Assembly: GCA_947165335.1 (NCBI GenBank)
Contig: CAMVAB010000032.1
Span: 1 to 9,415, forward strand
Direction of reading: 5' to 3'
Length of the DNA: 9,415 nucleotides
Source of the DNA: an uncultured Pseudomonadota bacterium
Lineage (GTDB): Bacteria; Pseudomonadota; Alphaproteobacteria; Rs-D84
Numbering within the stretch: the stretch's first letter is position 1; each line of letters opens with the position of its first letter. Below the pieces are notes generated by a model. The model made no database searches. It saw only the letters and a program-made list of their open reading frames with translations, and was not told where the DNA came from. Positions 4,646 through 9,415 of this stretch are shown piece after piece. The translations under genes and the position numbers were made by a program.

Positions 4646-7123
4646 ATGGAAAGCTTGCAAGAATTTATTAGGAAGTATTTTAGCATTTTGAACATAAGCA
4701 AGATGCCACCTGCGGTTTTGAACCGTTATAAAGCATACGCGGAAAAAGATGATTTTCCAAATGACACTGTTAAATCTTGGGGCAAAAACTTTATGAAACA
4801 CGGTTCAACAGATTGGCAGGATTTACCTGATATCAAAGCATTACCGGATAAAGTATTAGATTTATTATACAAAGATTTATTGCGAACATTTACCGCGATG
4901 CATGCACACAAAATGTCTTTGTCCGACAAAGGTAAAACATTTGTAGAAACATATTATGGCCCAGGGGCAGATAAGATATTTTTTACCCCTGAAATATCTT
5001 TATCAGATGAAACCCAAATAAAAAAATTACTCGATTACATCAACAAAGGCGATATTAACGTTGGTCTTGAATGGGGCGAACCAGAAGTAATTCAAGAAAT
5101 ATTAGAAGAAACACGATCGGTCAGCGGAAATTCTTCAAAAAGGGTAATATCAAACATAGTTAATAAAATCATATCAGACGAAACTTCAAAAGCAGAAGCA
5201 CAGGCATTAGGAATCAATCTGAACAAGATTCGTAATGCGGTTGAACCAACAATCAATATCACGAACGATGACAGAAAAAAATTAAGAGATAACTTTGGTA
5301 ATATATGTTCTACACTTTTGAAAGAAAAGAAAACATATGAAGATTTTAAGAAATATGAACCGAATGAAAAAATTGTTTCTGAACAAATTGATACGGCTAT
5401 ATCAAATACTGATTATACAGGGAAAACAAATAAAGCAAATTTTGTTCCCCCAAAGTACAAAGACACAGATCCAAATTTAAAACAACGTATTGATAAAGGC
5501 TTTGAAAATTTTTATACAAATTTCCTTAAACAATACGCAACGGCACATCGCGACAATATATTTATTAAACCCGAAGCCAAGGCTATATTCAAAGCCATTG
5601 ATAAAGCAAAAATAACCCCTACAGATGATTTAAATAAATTAATTAAAGAATCAGGAACTATTATAAATTCGCTGCGTGGCAAAGAACCATTTAAAGCCGC
5701 AGATCACATGGAATGGCTTTCCAAACAATTAGAATCGTTCAAGCAGAACGGCTTGTCTGATTCTGTTGATGGTGCATTGCGTTGGGGATATCAAATGAAC
5801 CGTATTGTTACCGAACTGTGTAAAAATGCGGTCGCTGAGGGAAAAGAAAAAGAAGCAAAGACCGCATTAGAAGTTTTGTCTGTTATGCAATACGGCACAT
5901 TTACCAGTCGCACAATGGATGCCATAAATAAAACTGATATAAATATCTTTTCCGATAGCAAACTATCGTGGAATAATAACGAAGGCGTCCAAATGGTTAC
6001 AAAAGCTCTTGATAAAACAATAGGTTTTGGGATTAAGGTCGCTGGTTACGCAATAACAGGTGCCGTAAATCGTGCGCGCAAACATGGTGCCGCATTTAAT
6101 CATTCTGGAGAAATGCAAGATTTGTCTGATGCAAGGGATAAAGAACTTGCAGACAAAAAAATCAAAGACGAAAAAGATAAAAACGCAGCAGACAAAGCAA
6201 ATAGACTCGAAAAACGTGATAATAATAAAACTATAAAAGACGTGAAAGAATATATTAAGGCAAAATATAACGGTCTTGATATTAGGCATGCACAAGAGGA
6301 AGTTCAAGAACAGGAAAAAGAAATTCAAGAACAGGTTGCGATTGCAAATGCTGCCAGAAAAGAAATAGAAGAAATGCGATCTGCACATGATGAATTTGAA
6401 AAACAAAACAAAATCGTCAATGATTTCGATAATATCCCAAATGATATAAAATCAGAAAGAAAAAAACTTAAGAAAATTAAATCAGAAATCGCAAAACGTC
6501 AAAAAATATTATCTTCCAAAGGTCCATATGAAACACATAACAACCCCATAACACATATCGCTATGTCCGAGGCAGAATCGGAACATTACGAAGACAAACT
6601 TAATAACGAAATTGATAATTTAACACGACAATTTCAATCAACACAATCTGAAATTGATGGGTTAAAAGCAAAATTCAAAAATCCCGAAGAATTAAAAAAG
6701 CGTAATGATGCCGAAGTTGCAAGGGACTCTAAAAAAGCAGAAAATGATAAATATTTAAAAGCACAACAAGATTTAGAAAACGCCCAAAAAACATATCAAC
6801 ACTTAGAAACAAATGCCAGATATGTTGATTTGCGTGATAATCTGGAAAAATATTCCGAAGCCAAAGAAGCAAAAGAGAAAGCCGAAAAAGAAATTGAAAC
6901 ACGTCAACAAGAATGGAATAAATGGGACGAAAAAAATAGAAATATTTACAAGGAATTGATGGCATATTGGGATTTCTTGCAAAGTGGCGGCAAAACCAAG
7001 GCACCATTATTCAGATTAAGCACGAAAAAAATTCAAGAAAAAATGGATAAAACGCAGGCATCTGGCAAAACCGCAATGGAAGAAGCTTATTTGTCGTGGA
7101 AACAGCAACATTCTTATATCTAA
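4646..7123 (+). CDS. Large helical coiled-coil protein of unknown function, 825 aa
   Basis: No family is recognised. There is no signal peptide, so it is probably cytoplasmic, or delivered by a pathway that does not need one. Residues 1 to about 450 are mixed-charge and mostly helical, with aromatic patches (HMEWLSKQLESF, DGALRWGYQMNRI). A short Gly/Ala-rich hydrophobic stretch (about 458-474, TIGFGIKVAGYAITGAV) is the only segment that could touch a membrane. From about residue 488 to 780 the sequence is rich in Lys, Glu, Asp, Gln and Ala with heptad-like runs (VQEQEKEIQEQ, AKEAKEKAEKEIETRQQEW), a long coiled coil broken near KGPYETHNNPITHI. The tail has WDFLQSGGKTKAPLFRL and ends QQHSYI. 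Strong promoter and ribosome site point to real, probably high, expression. A structural, scaffold or effector role is possible; none is shown. Confidence 0.85.
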   Translation: MESLQEFIRKYFSILNISKMPPAVLNRYKAYAEKDDFPNDTVKSWGKNFMKHGSTDWQDLPDIKALPDKVLDLLYKDLLRTFTAMHAHKMSLSDKGKTFVETYYGPGADKIFFTPEISLSDETQIKKLLDYINKGDINVGLEWGEPEVIQEILEETRSVSGNSSKRVISNIVNKIISDETSKAEAQALGINLNKIRNAVEPTINITNDDRKKLRDNFGNICSTLLKEKKTYEDFKKYEPNEKIVSEQIDTAISNTDYTGKTNKANFVPPKYKDTDPNLKQRIDKGFENFYTNFLKQYATAHRDNIFIKPEAKAIFKAIDKAKITPTDDLNKLIKESGTIINSLRGKEPFKAADHMEWLSKQLESFKQNGLSDSVDGALRWGYQMNRIVTELCKNAVAEGKEKEAKTALEVLSVMQYGTFTSRTMDAINKTDINIFSDSKLSWNNNEGVQMVTKALDKTIGFGIKVAGYAITGAVNRARKHGAAFNHSGEMQDLSDARDKELADKKIKDEKDKNAADKANRLEKRDNNKTIKDVKEYIKAKYNGLDIRHAQEEVQEQEKEIQEQVAIANAARKEIEEMRSAHDEFEKQNKIVNDFDNIPNDIKSERKKLKKIKSEIAKRQKILSSKGPYETHNNPITHIAMSEAESEHYEDKLNNEIDNLTRQFQSTQSEIDGLKAKFKNPEELKKRNDAEVARDSKKAENDKYLKAQQDLENAQKTYQHLETNARYVDLRDNLEKYSEAKEAKEKAEKEIETRQQEWNKWDEKNRNIYKELMAYWDFLQSGGKTKAPLFRLSTKKIQEKMDKTQASGKTAMEEAYLSWKQQHSYI

Positions 7124-7155
7124 TTTATTCCTTGCGGAAATTTTCAAGTTTATTA

Positions 7156-7184
7156 TTGAAACCGGCAAAATTCTTTGCTATTCT
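7156..7184 (+). promoter_or_regulatory. ackA promoter (extended -10)
   Basis: TTGAAA (7156-7161), 17-bp spacer, TATTCT (7179-7184), preceded by TGC. The layout matches the 4573-4601 promoter exactly. The start would be near 7191, giving a leader of about 26 nt. Ribosome site AAGGA (7205-7209) lies seven bases before the ATG. The upstream gene has no convincing terminator, only a 4-bp TTCC/GGAA stem near 7128-7135, so some read-through into ackA is possible. Confidence 0.65.
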
Positions 7185-7216
7185 TTGCCCGTTAAAAAAA
7201 CTAAAAGGATTTATAA

Positions 7217-8467
7217 ATGTATATACTCGCTTTAAATTGTGGTTCATCTTCCCTGAAATATCAGGTTTTTGATGCGGACACCAAAACAGCCATTGTTGGC
7301 GGAAATGTTGAAAAAATTGGTTTGCCTGATTCTTTTGTCACACAAAAATATCCTGACGGAACAAAAGAAAAGAAAGAAACATCAATGCCGGACCACAAAG
7401 AAGCGTTAAGTGTTGTTATGCACATGTTGCGCGACAGAGCGTCTATCGACATGAACGAAATTGGTGGTGTTGGACATCGTGTTGTTATGGGTGGCGATAA
7501 ATTCGCTTCTTCCGTTGAAATTACAGATGATGTTATAAAAACTTTGAATGAATTGACACCATTGGCGCCTTTACACAACCCAAGCGGTGTTTTGGGAATT
7601 ATCACAGCCCAACAATTATTGCCAAATGCTAAACAGGTTGCTGTATTTGATACTGCGTTCCACCAAACAATGAAACCTGTATCTTTCCGTTATCCTGTTC
7701 CGACAGAATGGTACACAGAATTGGGTGTTCGCAGATACGGTTTCCATGGAACATCTCATTTGTATGTTTCTAAACGCGCCGCTGCAATGTTGGGTAAACC
7801 AGCATCGACGTGCAATTTAATCACAGCACATATTGGTTCGGGCGCTTCTATTACTGCAATCCGCAATGGTGTTTCTGTTGATACTTCTATGGGTATGACA
7901 CCAACCGCAGGTTTAATGATGGGAACACGTTGTGGCGACATCGATCCATCTATTCCATCATATGTTGCGGGCCGCAAAGGTTTGCCAATTGAAATGATAC
8001 AAAATGAATTGAATAAAAAATCTGGTTTGATGGGTATCACAAAATGCTTTTCTGACGGTCGCGATATCGAAGAAAACAAAGATACAAATGATGACTGTAA
8101 ATTGGCATTGGAAATGCAAGCACAAACAGTAAAAAAATACATTGGTGCATATATGGCAGAACTCGGTCATGTTGATGCATTAGTACTTACTGCCGGTGTT
8201 TGCGAAAACGATGCTTATATGCGTGAAAAATTCTGTGAAGGATTGGAAGAATTGGGCATTAAAATGGACAAAGAAGCGAACAAAAATGTCAGCAGAGATG
8301 TTCCAGAAGCGGTTTTAAGCACACCTGATTCACCTGTTAAAATCTTTAAAATCGCAACAAATGAAGAATTGGTAATTGTCGAAGATACTTTGGCCATTAT
8401 GAACGGAACATATAATCCGGATCATTTGAAAATGGCATATTCATTTGCTAATCAAAAAACAAGATAA
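7217..8467 (+). CDS. ackA: Acetate kinase
   Basis: Catalyses acetyl phosphate + ADP to acetate + ATP, reversibly, in the cytoplasm; with phosphotransacetylase it forms the acetate overflow/fermentation route. At 416 residues it is slightly longer than E. coli AckA (400). Family landmarks are in place: LALNCGSSSLKYQVFD with Asn7; GHRVVMGGD with Arg88; LHNP; VFDTAFHQTM; YGFHGTSH with His177; HIGSGAS; GTRCGDIDP with Arg238; and TNEELVI with Glu383/384. These align with the E. coli Asn7, Arg91, His180, Arg241 and Glu385 region. Two motifs carry unusual cysteines: GTRCGDIDP (usually GTRSGDIDP) and TAGVCEND (usually GIGEN). The C-terminus has about 20 extra residues. Phosphotransacetylase (pta) is not adjacent in this window. 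Own promoter and a strong terminator suggest a single-gene unit. Confidence 0.97.
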   Translation: MYILALNCGSSSLKYQVFDADTKTAIVGGNVEKIGLPDSFVTQKYPDGTKEKKETSMPDHKEALSVVMHMLRDRASIDMNEIGGVGHRVVMGGDKFASSVEITDDVIKTLNELTPLAPLHNPSGVLGIITAQQLLPNAKQVAVFDTAFHQTMKPVSFRYPVPTEWYTELGVRRYGFHGTSHLYVSKRAAAMLGKPASTCNLITAHIGSGASITAIRNGVSVDTSMGMTPTAGLMMGTRCGDIDPSIPSYVAGRKGLPIEMIQNELNKKSGLMGITKCFSDGRDIEENKDTNDDCKLALEMQAQTVKKYIGAYMAELGHVDALVLTAGVCENDAYMREKFCEGLEELGIKMDKEANKNVSRDVPEAVLSTPDSPVKIFKIATNEELVIVEDTLAIMNGTYNPDHLKMAYSFANQKTR

Positions 8468-8485
8468 GGTCTTTTTAATAAAAAA

Positions 8486-8511
8486 GCGCCCGCGATTGCG
8501 GGTGTTTTTTT
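8486..8511 (+). terminator. Intrinsic terminator of ackA
   Basis: GCGCCCGC (8486-8493), loop GATT, GCGGGTGT (8498-8505), then a run of T to 8511. The 8-bp stem includes two G-T pairs, is GC-rich and stands out in this AT-rich DNA. It begins 19 bases after the ackA stop, and the A-run before it could make it work in both directions. Confidence 0.9.
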
Positions 8512-8512
8512 A

Positions 8513-8542
8513 TTGGTAAATTTTGTAAATATTTGCTAGATT
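8513..8542 (+). promoter_or_regulatory. Candidate recG promoter placing the start at the ATG
   Basis: TTGGTA (8513-8518) and TAGATT (8537-8542) are 18 bp apart, with TGC before the -10; CTAGAT with 17-bp spacing is an alternative. The ATG follows six bases after the -10, so transcription would start at the codon itself. No Shine-Dalgarno is present between. Confidence 0.5.
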
Positions 8543-8548
8543 ATTGGC

Positions 8549-9415
8549 ATGGACAAAGAAGTTTTTGATTTTTTTAATACTGACCTGCAATTTATTCATG
8601 GGGTTGGTCCAGTATTGGCATCAAAATTCAATAATGTTTTGGGCGGTCGTCGCGTGCTTGATTTCTTACTGCACATACCGTCATATGTTCGTCCACGTGA
8701 AATACTTGATTCTGTGATGGGTGCACAAAACGGCGACACAATCACAATTTCCGTTTTGGTAAAATCTCACAAGAGCGGCGGTGTATTTAAAGGGCACCGC
8801 AGACCTACACAAATTTTATGTACCGATAAATTCGCCGCACCAATTACAATTCAATTTTTTAATGTGAATTATCTTGATTATTGGACTTCAAGGTTACCAA
8901 TCGGACAATGGCGCATTATCAGTGGTAAACTTGATTATTCCGCGCGTAATGGTGCAATTATAAATCATCCGGACTTTATTGAATTACCAGAAAACGCATC
9001 AAAAATTCCAACCAAGCAAGCAATCTATCCATTAGGCGACGGATTGACACAGAAAACATTTTCTAATGTCCGCGACCAGATTTTCAAGATAATGCACGAA
9101 CGAATTGCCGCACATAACACCAGCGCAAACATGATGGAATTTTTGGACGCGCTTGAACATGTTCATTACCCCGAAGATAATAAAACGCTTGAGCCGAACA
9201 GTACATATATTGCAAAATTGGCTTACTTTGAACTGTTTGCACATCAAAGTGCAATTGCTATTAACAAAAAGAATAGAATTGAATCAAAAATCACCCGCCC
9301 TGTTCGCGAAAAGAAACACGATTTGATAAACAAATTTTATGAAATATTACCTTTTGAATTAACAGGCGCACAAAAACGCACAATCGATGAAATATTTGCC
9401 GATTTTAAGAAACCT
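8549..9415 (+). CDS. recG: ATP-dependent DNA helicase RecG, N-terminal 289 residues (runs off the window)
   Basis: RecG is a superfamily 2 DNA translocase that remodels stalled replication forks and branch-migrates Holliday junctions. The visible part matches its N-terminus: helical start with FIHGVGPVLASKF (residues 15-27) and LDFLLHIPSYVRPRE; the OB-fold wedge domain (about 62-143, from DTITISVLV to NHPDFIEL); YPLGDGLTQKT (160-170); and LPFELTGAQKRTIDEI (267-282), the conserved entry to the helicase domain. The window ends before the Walker A motif; about 40% of a typical ~690-residue RecG is present. The ATG at 8549 is fixed as start because an in-frame TAG lies at 8537-8539 and the next Met is well inside the domain. 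There is no ribosome binding site, which fits leaderless translation. Confidence 0.95.
   Translation, partial: MDKEVFDFFNTDLQFIHGVGPVLASKFNNVLGGRRVLDFLLHIPSYVRPREILDSVMGAQNGDTITISVLVKSHKSGGVFKGHRRPTQILCTDKFAAPITIQFFNVNYLDYWTSRLPIGQWRIISGKLDYSARNGAIINHPDFIELPENASKIPTKQAIYPLGDGLTQKTFSNVRDQIFKIMHERIAAHNTSANMMEFLDALEHVHYPEDNKTLEPNSTYIAKLAYFELFAHQSAIAINKKNRIESKITRPVREKKHDLINKFYEILPFELTGAQKRTIDEIFADFKKP

Noticed and set aside
5963..6406. 147-codon minus-strand frame rich in Phe and Cys inside the 825-aa gene
   Set aside because: It is the reverse reading of Lys/Glu-rich coiled-coil codons. The hydrophobic look is a composition effect and there is no ribosome site.
7121..7150. Terminator behind the 825-aa gene
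   Set aside because: Only a TTCC/GGAA stem of four pairs is present, too weak to call.

Overview
The window looks like chromosomal DNA of an AT-rich Gram-negative bacterium. It carries the start of recG, a complete acetate kinase gene, a tRNA-Lys gene, two genes of unknown function and the 3' part of a very large repeat-built surface-type protein. InlB/Listeria-Bacteroides-type repeats joined to Cys-rich repeats and BspA-like leucine-rich repeats, next to fermentative acetate kinase, remind me of uncultured gut Alphaproteobacteria. That placement is inferred from protein style only. All four complete stop codons are TAA and the standard code fits. Layout: (1) 1-3326, plus strand: a giant secreted or surface repeat protein, open at the left edge. 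It has 90-bp Cys-rich tandem repeats, then two copies of a ~440-residue module (InlB-type repeat, WGDG beta domain, seven leucine-rich repeats), then a C-terminal domain. (2) 3327-3880: a dense RNA locus read on the minus strand. A tRNA-Lys(UUU) gene with encoded CCA is followed by a terminator and two identical 156-bp tandem units. Each unit ends in an exact copy of the last 20 nt of the tRNA gene, and each is followed by another terminator. A third, diverged partial unit lies against the end of the giant gene. The design strongly resembles the E. coli tyrT distal repeats (rtT), and it is the most unusual thing here. (3) 3881-4501, minus strand: a 206-residue protein with two membrane segments, whose start lies directly behind a -10 box. 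(4) 4646-7123, plus strand: an 825-residue helical, coiled-coil cytoplasmic protein of unknown function, with a near-consensus extended -10 promoter bracketed by an inverted repeat. (5) 7217-8467, plus strand: ackA with its own promoter and a strong terminator. (6) 8549-9415, plus strand: the first 289 residues of RecG, probably on a leaderless transcript. The genes do not form one pathway. AckA makes ATP and acetate from acetyl phosphate, RecG remodels stalled forks and recombination intermediates, tRNA-Lys serves translation, and the giant protein probably acts at the cell surface. Promoters and terminators suggest mostly single-gene transcription units. The three plus-strand promoters share a TGC extended -10 element.
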